A stretch of DNA of 64,000 nt from Tillus elongatus. Taxonomy: Eukaryota; Arthropoda; Insecta; Coleoptera; Cleridae. The position numbers were made by a program, and so were the translations under genes. The stretch covers positions 82,595,835 through 82,659,834 of the forward strand of contig OZ023268.1 of the NCBI GenBank assembly GCA_964006375.1, given 5' to 3'. How positions within the stretch are numbered: position 1 is the first letter of the stretch; every line of letters starts with the position of its first letter. Below are positions 52,153 through 62,382 of the stretch, one piece after another. A model generated the notes under the pieces. The model was not told the DNA's origin. It did not search any database and was given only the letters and a program-made list of their open reading frames with translations.

Positions 52153-52171
52153 ATCAGTGGTCTAGGGTTAA
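52153..52171 (-). promoter_or_regulatory. piggyBac right terminal repeat and TTAA target
   Basis: ATCAGTGGTCTAGGG followed by TTAA (52168-52171). Read inward this is TTAA-CCCTAGACCACTGAT, the CCC-starting end expected of piggyBac-type elements, 165 bases past the transposase tail. No matching left end was found near 48800, where mariner sequence lies. Confidence 0.75.
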
Positions 52172-52750
52172 TAAACATATTGTTTGTGCGAGAAAATCCA
52201 ATCTCTCAAACTACTTAATGCACTTGCTGGGTCAAACTTTGTTTTCTTCTGGTCGGTCAGAACCATTTTTCATTCAAATGCTTCATGATTTTTATCAAAA
52301 GTGATACATTTTCGTTCATTTCAGGCATACATTCCAACGCACTGGTTACATTTTTAGTAAATAAATTCAAGTAAAACTTTAATCTCACTTCCACTTTTGA
52401 ATGCATTAGGTATTCATAAAGCCCTACACGAAATAATGTCTGGAACCGTGATTTCGTGGACTTAATCGTTAATCGCATTAATATGTGTTTTAATCAAATA
52501 GGATATCGTGTTGTTGCTTATATATTTATAGAATTCGGGTGGTATGTTCTGTGTTTATCGGCTTTGAATATTTTAGATTATATCAAGTTAATTTATTATG
52601 TGCTTCCGCAAAAAGTTGTAATTCCATATTATACCTTAAAAGGTATGTGACTGAACCCAAACGTTATTTTTATCTATATCAGCGTTCCACAAAAAAGAGT
52701 TATATTTTCTACGTTCACTTATTTTTAGTTTGAGAGTAACAAACTCCTCA
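52172..52750. other. no recognisable feature
   Basis: Non-coding, AT-rich. A worn HINE-like end (AATGCACTTGCTGGGTCAAA at 52218-52237) is possible. Confidence 0.35.
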
Positions 52751-52837
52751 ATATACAGCGTGCCCGAGATAAGGATGACCAGCATGAGGATATCGGTATC
52801 CGTAAGAGTTACAAGCGGGGTTACATTACAAAAAGTT

Positions 52838-53000
52838 TGGGACGCAGCAAGTGCGTTATGGTAGTGAATTTATATAAAAATGTTTTTAATAGCAAAAAAA
52901 GAATGTTTTTATTTCAGAAAGCAGGCATCAAATTTGATTAGCAGTATAACATATATAATAAAAACAATGTGCCATGTTTCATCAAAATAACAAATCATCA
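52838..53000 (-). mobile_element. HINE-like 3'-end fragment
   Basis: AAAGTTTGGGACGCAGCAAG, TGCGTTATGGTAGTGAATTT, then interior shared with the mirror elements (GCAGGCATCAAATTTGATTA, AATGTGCCATGTTTCATC). Confidence 0.75.
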
Positions 53001-53029
53001 TCTTGTTGCATTTTTCCATCAAGCTAATT

Positions 53030-53490
53030 GCAGAATTCAAGCCTTCTGTCCCTGTCTCCTGGTCTTTGTTCTTGGCAAACATGATGTTTATAGGGATGAT
53101 ACTTATGTTTTTTGAAAACCCTCTGAATTCGGCTTCTAGTCATATTCAGTTCTGAAGCAAATTGCCGTGTTCAACCACGAGGATTTTCCGTAACCTTTAA
53201 CAAAACGTTTTGGTGAAATATCTTTGACATGTTATCGCAAAATATTATAGTAATAAAAGATTGCATAGCATCATTTTATAACGATACTTACAGCATTTAA
53301 AACAGCTTCTTCATCTTCAGCTTCCATTCGTTGGCCATACGAATTTCTAGGTTTACCAAAACTACCAAAGAGACCTAAATTTCTGTCCAAATTGTTAAAA
53401 TATGAATAATGGGGTTGTGGACGCTCGGGGTATTGCTCTAAATACCGTTCACATGAAATGTGCGAGTTTCTGTTATTACTACATATCACG
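53030..53490 (-). pseudogene. DD41D transposase, N-terminal domain
   Basis: Reverse strand. YLEQYPERPQPHYSYFNNLD, RNLGLFGSFGKPRNSYGQRM and EAEDEEAVLNAVSIVIK, then after a shift VTENPRG, RQFASELNMTRSRIQRVFKK, HKYHPYKHHVCQEQ and RDRRLEFCN. This is the DUF4817-type helix-turn-helix region that binds the element ends. The catalytic half is absent. Confidence 0.75.
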
Positions 53491-54329
53491 TTTCTCGAAA
53501 TTGGAAAACAACATTTTTGCTCTCTTAATGTTTATTTTGAAAGTTAAATTGTCAAAAGGTCTAGTGTCATATTATGACAAGCAAGCTTGATATTTCTGAA
53601 TATCAAAGCCGCCGAGATGAAAGAACAGACATATTGGATTGCATTGGATTGAACTTAAAATGTTTGACTCATAATCATAAATTCGGGTTCATCTTTACCT
53701 ACCTAATCAAATTAGATTATTGAAGAAATATTTTGTTTCAAAAGCAGAGTCGTATTAAATATTTTCAAGAAAGACGGAAAATGTCATTTTTTGTTATCAA
53801 AACGTTTGAAATTCAAAAGTTGTGATGAGGCATTGTTTTGAGGTAGTCCAAAGGTAACAAAATATGAAATAAAAAATCCAGGGCCGTATTTGAAAAAATG
53901 GAGTTGATGGTTTCTGAAAGACGAAACATCGGATTTCAAATTTGAAAATGCCATCTTGTAGGAGAGGAAAAGTGACCTTGATGAAGTGTAATTCATTTTG
54001 TTATATCTTTTCAAATATTGCCAGGAAAAAAAACAGATTTTATGAGTTTTCGTTATTTTCCGATTATCACCGGAAGTATTCGGAATTTTCTAATTTTCTA
54101 ATGCATTTTGCTGAGCATCAAATTACGCAACTTTGCCATAATTTAACCGACGTTGTATCTCTTACAGTTTCCGAGATACCAATGATGAGGCTCGAATTTG
54201 AGCCAGCCTGTACATAATAATTACGTATTATATTTTATATGAAATTTCTATGTTAGTGAATTTGTTATTTTTTTATATTATTGAAGGTTTGAAGGATAAA
54301 CTTAAAAGATTGTACATATGTGCGGTGTA

Positions 54330-54386
54330 AATGACGCAGCGCGCCCGCTTATGAAGCTTTAAAAGGCGCACCCGCCCGAGGGTTAA
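54330..54386 (-). other. GC-rich segment, candidate piggyBac-like end
   Basis: Read inward from TTAA at 54383-54386: CCCTCGGGCGGGTGCGCC. A CCC-starting end beside TTAA suits piggyBac-type MITEs. No partner end was found in the window. Confidence 0.3.
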
Positions 54387-54389
54387 CTA

Positions 54390-54935
54390 AGTCGTAATAT
54401 TTCGATACCAAGAAACGACTGCGGCCCTGTGTGCCATTACTTTTGGACCAGCCCTCGTATAACAGTAAATAACTTAATCAGTGAATTCACTTTGTTGCAT
54501 CTGACGAAGCAATTTGGCCACGTCTGAGGTGTTCGTTTCATATTCAGAACATTTAAAATTAAAACGGAGAATCAACTACTCGGCATATATATTTGATATG
54601 CATACCTGTTGGGTACACATGTATATAAATGTATAGGAGACTACCAACTGTAACAACCACTGCATACTAAGCAAGAGTCTTTTCTATAAACACGATCAGG
54701 TTTCTTCTGTTGACAACTTTATACCTGTAAGATTCTTGTGTTCCATTGTAACGGCCGTTTTCATGCACAGGTGTTTAACCGGCTGTGGTCACCCATGATT
54801 ATTATCATTTTCATTATTACTGCCAAGTGATTGAATTACACATCACAGCACTCGATACACTGTTGAGACAATGAAAATGCAAGGTTATTAACATTGATTA
54901 AATGAAGTCAGATAAAGATAAAATTATAAGGAAGC
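54390..54935. other. no recognisable feature
   Basis: Non-coding; no repeats recognised. Confidence 0.35.
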
Positions 54936-54939
54936 GGCC

Positions 54940-55145
54940 ATTCGGCCACAGCCATATCTATTGTAAGGCCTCCATGTCCCCTGTGGGCACATGGATCAGA
55001 TAAATTAATATACCCCAAGGTAACTCTTGCATGTCATAGAAGGCGACTAACTATAGTCGAAGACTGCCGGGGATCTGGTTCAGAGTTCAGGCTAGCCTGG
55101 AGGCAGGCGGATATCTCTGGGAAGTGGTAAAAACCCGGATTTTAA
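54940..55145 (+). repeat. non-coding segment abutting LINE D, LINE-related
   Basis: GC-richer than its surroundings: CTTGCATGTCATAGAAGGCG, ACTGCCGGGGATCTGGTTCA, TAGCCTGGAGGCAGGCGGAT. It ends in GTAAAAACCCGGATTTT right where RT coding starts. It looks like a LINE untranslated region joined to the RT by internal deletion. Family not recognised. Confidence 0.4.
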
Positions 55146-56290
55146 GGCCTCTACTGTGGGCATCGAAATCCTAAACAAACTTCTATCATTTAATTTTCCT
55201 CTCCCTCTGATTCTGCTAATCAGGTCATACCTACAACAGAGGAAGTACCAGGTCAAACATCTGGGAGCCAGATCTAGAACGTACCCAGCCACGGCTGGTC
55301 TCCCGCAGGGTTCTGCTATCTCCCCTCTGCTGTACAATATATTTGTTGCAGACATTCCGACAGCCCCCCCTAAACGTGACATACGCACTGTACGCAGACG
55401 ACACTACCTTCCTCAGCAGCTCCACTGAGCCGATGATAATAACCGAGCGACTTCAGACCGCCGTAGTCGAGCTGCAATCATGGTATAGGAAATCCCTTCG
55501 AGCCTTAAACCCCGATAAATGTTAAGCTGTCCTATTTTCCAAGAGGAGATACACACCTCACGAACACGTTTCATTAGACAACCGTCTAATTCCCTGGCAA
55601 GATTCCGCCAAATACCTCGGGGTTTTCCTCGACAAACACTTAACATGGCGCCCCCATGTCGATCACGCCCGAAAAAAAAGGCTCGATGTTCATCTCGAAG
55701 CTGTTCCCACTTCTAAATAGGAATTGCAAATTGTCCATGAACAATAAGTTGCTCATGTACAAAGTCATTATTCGGGCAGCCTTGACCTATGCATCACCTG
55801 CATGGGCCACCGCGGCCGCAACACACATCAAGACCCTTCAAATCATCCAGAACAAAATTCTGAGAATGGTTACCGGAGCGCCATGGTTTGTCCGAAACAG
55901 TCAGATTCACTCTGATCTGGAAATGCCTTCGATACTTGAGTTCATAACTCAACTATCCACAACTCAGTTCGCAAAAGCCGCTTCTCACCCAAATGCACTT
56001 CTCCGTAGCGCCACCGACTACGACGAGCAACTTACACATAAGCATAAGCGCCCAAAGCTTATACTTACCCGCTAACGCCCCCGCGGCAAAAACAGAATTG
56101 AAACATTCATACCCAAAAAGTCATTGTGTGAAATCTCTCCGACGGAGGTATGGACTAAGGTCCGGTACTCACAGGGAGGGGGTTTTAGTGAGTACAGTCT
56201 CAAAGTACCTCGATATCCCACGGCACCTACGGGGCCGTGAATGGGGTCTACATGAGCATTTCCCCCTCCTGTATTCAAAAAAATAAAATC
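55146..56290 (+). pseudogene. LINE D reverse transcriptase fragment, jockey-type
   Basis: Plus strand: LNKLLSFNFPLPLILLIRSY, LQQRKYQVKHLGARSRTYPA, TAGLPQGSAISPLLYNIFVA, a frameshift, then TYALYADDTTFLSSSTEP (catalytic YADD), LQSWYRKSLRALNPDKC, a stop and shift, YLGVFLDKHLTWRPHVDHAR, MNNKLLMYKVIIRAALTYAS and PAWATAAATHIKTLQIIQNK, ending in a stop near 56075. Motif spacing and wording match jockey elements. The endonuclease and RT fingers are missing. The GC-rich 3' stretch to 56280 ends in an A-rich run (CAAAAAAATAAAA), probably the tail. Confidence 0.85.
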
Positions 56291-56299
56291 GAAATGGAC

Positions 56300-57290
56300 A
56301 ATTAACCTTGCTTGGTTATTTCGGGGTTCATTCAAAGCAGACAAGCGACTTCAAATGCCTATTAGCGGTTTTTAAACAAAGATTCTGGAGCAGAGGTCGT
56401 TTATGTAAGGAACAAATGCTGCGTCAAAAGTGTTAGAAGGGTTTTGCGAGGAAATTTCTGTTTCGACAGTTACTTTTCTTCGTTTAATTAAATGTTTGTC
56501 AAAAAATAACTTAACATACACTACTTCTGGCACTTTAGATATGTAACTTTGGGACAGTCAATTAGTCTTGGAGTGGTCGCAGATGCAATAATTTCCAAAC
56601 GAAGATTTAATTAAATGTGGTTTCTGGAGAACACAATATTGCGTGACATGTGTGATAAATTCTCAAATTTATGTTTATATTATCTCCCTTCATTTGTCTA
56701 ACATAATCAAATATTATCGGTCAACGTACCGAAAGATACAACAACAAAAAATTACGTTTTGTAGAGAAAAAAAAAGACAAGGCATTAGCATAGACGTAAT
56801 ATATTGGATAATTCAATATCGACAAATACAACTAACTTCAAACTAACAAATTTATTAACCTAAGACTTTTTGACATACCGTGAAATGCATGCTCTTCTTC
56901 ATACATTTATATTTACTTTTTCACCTCAAACTCGTTAATATTTCTTCAAAGTTTTATGAATTAATTACCCAATAACTTTGGTGGTAACCCACTCATAAAA
57001 TTTCGATATTATAATGCATTTGCTGCGTCCGGTCTTTTTTTCTGCTTAAACTCTCCACATCCCACATGTTACGACTGAAAAACGTCAAATTCTTATCGTA
57101 TGTTGTGTAGTTATGTCAAACTACTCAAATTCCTTATCAATGAATCACAATGAGGAATTTGCACATTTTTTTATTCTCCTCTTATTCAATTCCCCACATT
57201 GTATAAAATCAATTGCCATATAAAATTTAAACTTTTAACTAATAGTTTTCCTGTAAAAAAAATATAGAAAATCAAAATAATTGTCTCCGC
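56300..57290. other. no gene; worn HINE-like end at 57000-57035
   Basis: AT-rich. ATAATGCATTTGCTGCGTCC then GGTCTTTTTT at about 57010-57040 is a plus-strand HINE 3' tip. Nothing else recognised. Confidence 0.45.
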
Positions 57291-57292
57291 GC

Positions 57293-58170
57293 CAAAACGC
57301 AGCCGTAAGCAAAGACGGCTTACTGTGACGTCACGATCCGGTATGGGCCAAACTAGTCTCGCTTACTCACACAGAGATCCTCATCTCACCATTAGTGTTT
57401 ATGCGACTTACGTGTGCCGGATAGTTATTGTTATCAACTTGTTAATATCTATATACTCGCATTCATTATTTTTAAAACTGTACAGTCTCATAGTATGGCT
57501 ATAGAAGTTGGATTTGTCCAAGGACAATCTTACAATTTACCAAAACTGTAGGTACTTACTAGCAATGTTTGAGTTTTTAGGAAACAACCCGAATTTCATG
57601 GGTGCTGGGCTAAAAGGAGTGAAAGTTGGGAGGTATGTGTCTCATATGAACCTTGTTTTATCCTGTAAATACCTTTGTTGGATTTTATGTAGTAATTTCT
57701 CATAAAATATAATGTAAATAAAAGCATAACCTCAAAATGTTCTCCACTCAAATAATATACAAGAAAAATATACACAATTTCTTCCTGATTTTCTCATCCT
57801 TAGGTACATTAAAGAATAATTTGTTGGGGGTAGTTATTGTTATGGAAGTACATTTGGGCACAATCCAGCACTTATAATATTTATGTCCAGGCACTGTTAT
57901 GTCTTTCACATTCTCGTAGTCTGATTCTGAATCTGCTGAAGCCATCACACAGTCACGCACTAAACTAGATTAAACACGACTTACTACCTTTGAACCTATA
58001 CTATGTACTAAACACCAAAACTACTTAAAATTATGATAAAATTGCTCAGAATTCGATGCAAAGACAAACGAAAACAAGACAACGTTAAATGGTGATGCCC
58101 GCGTAAAACGCAGATGTACCGAGTCGTGACGTCACAAACCTCTTCACCAATAAGATCGCGTTTTGGCCCA
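57293..58170 (-). mobile_element. TIR element carrying a THAP-domain exon
   Basis: Imperfect inverted ends of about 55 bases: left CGCGCCAAAACGCAGCCGTA...CTGTGACGTCACGA, right complement GGGCCAAAACGCGATCTTAT...TTTGTGACGTCACGA. Each holds the 8-bp palindrome TGACGTCA (57326-57333, 58127-58134). The only protein-like content is a THAP-like exon on the reverse strand. THAP domains open P-element-type and some other transposases, so this is likely an internally deleted member of such a family. Confidence 0.6.
57748..57960 (-). CDS. THAP-like zinc-binding domain fragment
   Basis: 70 codons from ATG at 57960; the likelier start is Met7 (MASADSESDYENVKDITVPG), an acidic leader. The core KYYKCWIVPKCTSITITTPN then KLFFNVPKDEKIRKKL fits the start of a THAP domain (C-x2-4-C, then S/T-rich, PNKLF, P-x-D/E-x-x-R-x-x-W/L). 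The second half (the remaining Cys-His pair and the AVPTIF-type end) is missing; the frame runs into FFLYII and a stop, possibly an intron or a deletion. THAP domains bind DNA. Function here cannot be claimed. Confidence 0.5.
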   Translation of the reverse strand: MRDCVMASADSESDYENVKDITVPGHKYYKCWIVPKCTSITITTPNKLFFNVPKDEKIRKKLCIFFLYII

Positions 58171-58603
58171 CCCTGTCTTTTTGAATTATATTCAATATTT
58201 CAATAATTAATTACTAATTAGTGGTTCCCTTTAAGAGAGGTTTACTTGTAGACATATATTTTTAGAGTATTTTGCTGTACTTTAAATACGTTTTTCATCA
58301 AAAGTAAATTATATGCAACTTCCTAATTGACTACACTTCGAACGCATGCACAGAATACATACTCGTATATTCGTGAACAATAGCACATTCTCCATCCTTA
58401 ACTAATACAGTCGAAGACTTTCGGAGATAACACTAAAAGGGGTTTGTCGGATCACGTTTTTTAATTGCATATCCATGATCTATGTTCAATATTAACTTAA
58501 ATAGTATATTTAAGACTGCTAATAAAAAGCTTACTTTCAATTCACCTTAGAAATTAGTTAGTTCACTCTAAACAGGTTTATATCCTCCACACACCTCAGG
58601 TCT
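58171..58603. other. no recognisable feature
   Basis: Non-coding, AT-rich. Confidence 0.4.
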
Positions 58604-58615
58604 AACCTCAACTTT

Positions 58616-58684
58616 ATGCACAATAAGCCAAAGGCTGTACTGTTATCGGGGCGGCAAAGTCGCGGACGAGCCCCAAGGGTAAAA
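58616..58684 (+). mobile_element. LINE A, 69-bp 3' fragment
   Basis: ATGCACAATAAGCCAAAGGC to GCGGACGAGCCCCAAGGGTA, the last about 65 bases of LINE A. Flanked by AACCTCAACTTT at 58604-58615 and 58685-58696, a perfect 12-bp target-site duplication. One of the two shortest LINE A insertions here; its 3' terminus differs slightly (CCCCAAGGG for CCCTGAGGG). Confidence 0.95.
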
Positions 58685-58834
58685 ACCTCAACTTTGGTAG
58701 TGTTGCCCTATCGAAAAAGCTGGTCTTCAAACAAATGTAATTGGCATCTCTTTTGCATTACATTTTTGTTTCTTTACGATGGGCGATTTCCGCGATTATA
58801 GTTAAACACCGACGCCAAGGAACAGTTCGACCTT

Positions 58835-59275
58835 TTTTTTCCTCAGGGCTCGTCCGCGACTTCGCCGCCCTGAAAGCACTGCAGTCTTTGGCTTATTGTG
58901 CATGCCCTTAGTCTTTTTACTCCACCCATTCCAAAATCACTGTGCCTTGAACTAGTCTGCACAGCGATTGGTAGGGTGAAGTTTTATATTGCTCTGTCTC
59001 CCGTCTAGACTTACCGTAGACCAGTTGTCTTTTGCAGTCCGGAGTTTTACACTCGGACAAGATGTGCTGATTCCTCCCCCTCGCCGCAGAGTCTGCATGC
59101 GAGGTCCCCCTCAAACCGCCCTATTTTATGCAGGTGTTTCTTGACCGCCATGTGTCCCGTCAAGAGTCCTATTATGTTCCTGGGCTGTCCTCTGCTAAGA
59201 TTTAGCAGCTCCACAGATCTCTTTGAACTGGGTTCGTCAATTACTGACTTCCCATGTCTGAGTCCTGGATAGTCT
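58835..59275 (-). mobile_element. LINE A fragment with a 43-bp target-site duplication
   Basis: T run, CCTCAGGGCTCGTCCGCGAC, then about 430 bases of LINE A 3' sequence, including the RNase H tail (reverse-strand CRLCGEG region is deleted in part; SLCRLVQGTVILEWVE remains). The same 43 bases occur directly before (58792-58834) and after (59276-59318) it, starting GCGATTATAGTTAAACACCG. No mismatch seen. Confidence 0.95.
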
Positions 59276-59344
59276 GCGATTATAGTTAAACACCGACGCC
59301 AAGGAACAGTTCGACCTTACTATCCTGGAAATTTTGTGAAACTC

Positions 59345-59545
59345 ATCCCTTTCTGTAGGCAAGGAGGGTGGGTACATGCCTAACTTGGCATAGTTCGTGG
59401 GAGCGGAGGCTTTAGGTCCGCTCCGCGTGGCGGAACGTGTAGATCTTCAACTTGCTCAAATACAAGGCCACAACCTCTACTAGGATTTAAACCCACGACA
59501 CTCGGTTTTAGATTATCACTGAGCCACCGAGACTGTATTGTGCTC
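59345..59545 (-). mobile_element. possible tRNA-derived SINE
   Basis: Reverse strand: CTCGGTGGCTCAGTGATAAT contains an A-box-like TGGCTCAGTGA (59516-59526); GTGGGTTTAAATCCTAG contains a B-box-like GGGTTTAAATCC (59483-59494). A GC-rich body (CCACGCGGAGCGGAC) follows. The boxes are 32 bases apart, about 12 fewer than in a tRNA, so the promoter would be abnormal. Confidence 0.45.
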
Positions 59546-59549
59546 TTCA

Positions 59550-60032
59550 ACGTGTTAAATAAATTTTGATATGAAGATATTAAAAAGTATTGTAGTTTTA
59601 ATTTCATTTAGCTTATGTATAAAGCAAGTTCTATAGAAAATCAATAAAATATTGGAAATATTTGTTTACCATTAACTTACGTAAACATATGGCTCGTCAT
59701 TTCTGCTGGATGGTATTACAGGACGTTATAACACTTACCTGCAAAAAAATAGACACATTAGGGTTTAATTACTAATTAAAATTAAATAATGGCCAGTTTC
59801 ACACACGCCGTTGGATATAATAGGTAATTATAATTAATCGAAATGTTTTCAACACAAAAATGCTCTATCTAATGCATGATATGTGAGTTAATTAAAAATC
59901 TTCGCTTTACTTTAATCATCTGATTATTTGTTTGGAAAATATGTCATAAATATCCCAAAAGTCTTAAAAATATTAACGGACATCAACACGCATACGAAAC
60001 TAACTCCGATGTGAAAACTGATCTAATTTCAC
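59550..60032. other. no recognisable feature
   Basis: Non-coding, AT-rich. Confidence 0.4.
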
Positions 60033-61064
60033 AAAAAAGCCTGGACGCAGCAAGTGCGTTATTTTTTTATTTTTTTCCCTCAGGGCTCGTCCGCGGCGTT
60101 GCCGCCCCGATAGCACTGCAACCTTTGGTTGATTGTGCATACCCTTAGTCTTACTCCACCCATTCCAAAAGCACTGTGCTAGTCTGCACAGCGATTGGTA
60201 GGGTGAAGTTTTATATTGCTCTGTCTCCGGTCTAGACTGACCGTAGATCAGTTGTCTTTTGCGGTCCGGAGCTTTACACTCACACAAGAGGTGCTGGGCT
60301 GATTCCTCCCCCTCGCCGCAGAGTCTGCATGCGAGGTCCCCTTCGAACCGCCCCATTTTATGCAGGTGTTTCTTGACGGCCATGTGTCCCGTCAAGAGAC
60401 CTGTTGTGTTTCTGAGCTGTCCTCTGCTAAAATTTAGCAGTTCCACAGCTCTCTTTGAACTGGGTCCGTCAATTATTGACTTCCCATGTCTGAGCCCTGG
60501 ACAGTCCGCCCAGTACATCTTGTGTTGGTTTCTGACCCAGGACTTAATGGCTCCCCTGGCAGTGCTCTTTGTCACGCCCAGAGCCGGTTCTGGTCCCATA
60601 AATGGTTCTGCTGACCCTCTATTCGCGAGACTGTCTGCTTCTTCATTGCCTTTGACCCCCGAGTGACCCGGCACCCAGATGAGGGTCACCTTATTCTGCC
60701 CAGTCAGGTCGCTCGTCTCGTCTCGGCACTCACTCACCAGCCAGGAATTTACCCGTGGGCTACTTAGGGCTGCCTGGCTGTCTGTGGCTATGATGATCTG
60801 CTTGTTGGTGTAGCCCCTCCTCTTGTTCTCCCGCACATAGTGCAAGATGGCGTACATCTCGGCCTAAAACACCGTTGCATGGGCTTCGAGGGAAATACTA
60901 TGACTTACCCTCGGTCCTTCCGAGTAAACTCCTGCCCCCGTCCCACGCTCCCCGCCGAATCCGTCCGTGAACCAGACGAGCGCGTCCCGTGGTGTGCCCG
61001 GCGTCTCCTCTCGCCATGCCTCGCGGTCAGGGATTTCCACTGTATATTTGTTTTCCCTGCACAT
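60000..61064 (-). pseudogene. LINE A RNase H domain and C-terminus
   Basis: Upstream part (60864-61064) carries WFTDGFGGERGTGAGVYSEG (first Asp) and ends at an in-frame TAG just before AEMYAILHYV, where the catalytic Glu is kept. The rest is open for about 260 codons to the element's own stop: IIIATDSQAALSS (a short deletion against the 43-kb copy), VTLIWVPGHSGVKGNEEADS, CRLCGEGEESAQHLLCECKA, SPYQSLCRLAQCFWNGWSKT, then MHNQPKVAVLSGRQRRGRAL. The tail runs on into HINE sequence. Lesions differ from those in the 43-kb copy. Confidence 0.88.
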
Positions 61065-61988
61065 TCACGGGCTCGCGAAGTTTGACCTCATTTCAAGCAT
61101 GGGCTCCTTCACGATCTCCTGAATTTTGCAGTGGCCTCTGAAGTCTACCATTGCAGGCTAGTCTGTATAGTCCTAGCCTGGCCTCCCCCATAATAACTAA
61201 GTGTAGGGGGGGGGGGGTCAGATCCAGCAACACCTCCATGGCGGCTTTTGGGGTTGAAGTCATGGCCCCTGTGATGCCTAGGCAAGCCATCCTTTGGATC
61301 TTGCTTAGTTTTTGTTTGGCACTGGATTGTCACCTTAGGCCACCAGACCAGTGCCGCATATGTTAACGATGGTCTGACCACCCTTGTGTACAGCCAGTGG
61401 GCCATACTAGGTCTTAGTCCCCACGTTTTTCCATATAGCCGCCTAGTGACGGCTAAGGTCATGACTGCCTTACGCAGTATTTTTCCAATGTGACCATTCC
61501 AGGTTAGCTTAGAGTCCAATACGACCCCAAGATATTTTACCTCCCTGGCCATTGGAATGCTCCTACCGTATAGAGTGAGAGTTCTGTGGCGGTCACACTT
61601 CCTCCTCCTTGTAAACGGCACGACGGTTGCTTTCTCGGGGCTCACTGCGAGCCCTTGATCAACCCTCCACCCTTCCACCACTTTCAGTGCAGTCTGCATG
61701 CGCTGCCACACTGCCTGTGTGACCTTTCCTCGGACTATGATGACAATGTCGTCCGCATAGCCCTGTACCTGATACCCCGCTGCCGAGAGACTCCCCAGCA
61801 GGTCGTCCACGACTAGGCACCCGAGCAAGAGAGACAGAACGCTCCGCTGCGGACACCCTGCCGCGACCCCCGCCAGCAGAGTCCCTCCCGCGAGTGAGGT
61901 GAACACCGCCCTGTCCCTGAGCATGGAACCCATTCACCTGCAGCAGGTCTCCTCTATTCCATGCTCCCGGACAGCTGCCAGAACCGAC
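60063..61988 (-). mobile_element. LINE A, 5'-truncated, inserted in a HINE 3' end
   Basis: From an interrupted T run and CCCTCAGGGCTCGTCCGCGG up to 61988, where the RT palm begins. Flanked by CAAGTGCGTTAT at 60051-60062 and 61989-62000, a perfect 12-bp target-site duplication that lies within the HINE terminal hairpin and its neighbour. Contents: RT (61145-61933) and RNase H (60000-61064). Confidence 0.95.
61145..61933 (-). pseudogene. LINE A reverse transcriptase palm and thumb
   Basis: 262 codons: MGSMLRDRAVFTSLAGGTLL, AAGCPQRSVLSLLLGCLVVD (usual CPQGGVLSPLLW, so two key residues are changed), GYQVQGYADDIVIIVRGKV (YADD intact), SPEKATVVPFTRRRKC, AREVKYLGVVLDSKLTWNGH, MAHWLYTRVVRPSLTYAALV. 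It shifts frame after WWPKV (61340). The fingers lie beyond the 5' truncation. Confidence 0.87.
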
Positions 61989-62284
61989 CAAGTGCGTTAT
62001 GGTAGTCAATTTTCATAGAAATGATCTGGCACAAAATATTTTATTATAACTTTGTTTTCTTGTAACATAGAAATGAAAATTTTGGTGCATAGTTTACTTT
62101 TTATATCATACATCTACCTACCAAATTTGGTTATCATAGCTTCTTTAGTTTTTTGAGAAAAGAAAATTTTCCCGGAAAACCTCGTCAGATTTTCCTGACT
62201 AACAAACTTATCCAAGCCATTTACAAAAGGAAGGTACGTGCCCAATTTTATCAAAATCGGCCAATTATTTTTTGAGTTATCGGT

Positions 62285-62382
<98 letters not shown>

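Larger units (their letters stand above)
52755..54215 (-). mobile_element. DD41D transposon relic, transposase C-terminus lost
   Basis: Similar inverted ends: TACAGCGTGCCCGAGATAAG with ATATCGGTATCCGTAAGAGT at the left, and at the right the complement of TACAGGCTGGCTCAAATTCG with TTGGTATCTCGGAAACTGTA. The N-terminal transposase part is inside (53030-53490). A HINE 3' end (52838-53000) replaced or interrupted the rest. Confidence 0.6.

Noticed and set aside
52456..52733. Two overlapping 64-codon frames
   Set aside because: Different frames over the same AT-rich DNA, no recognisable domain.
59345..59545. Functional tRNA gene
   Set aside because: A and B boxes are too close and no cloverleaf can be drawn; at most a SINE head.
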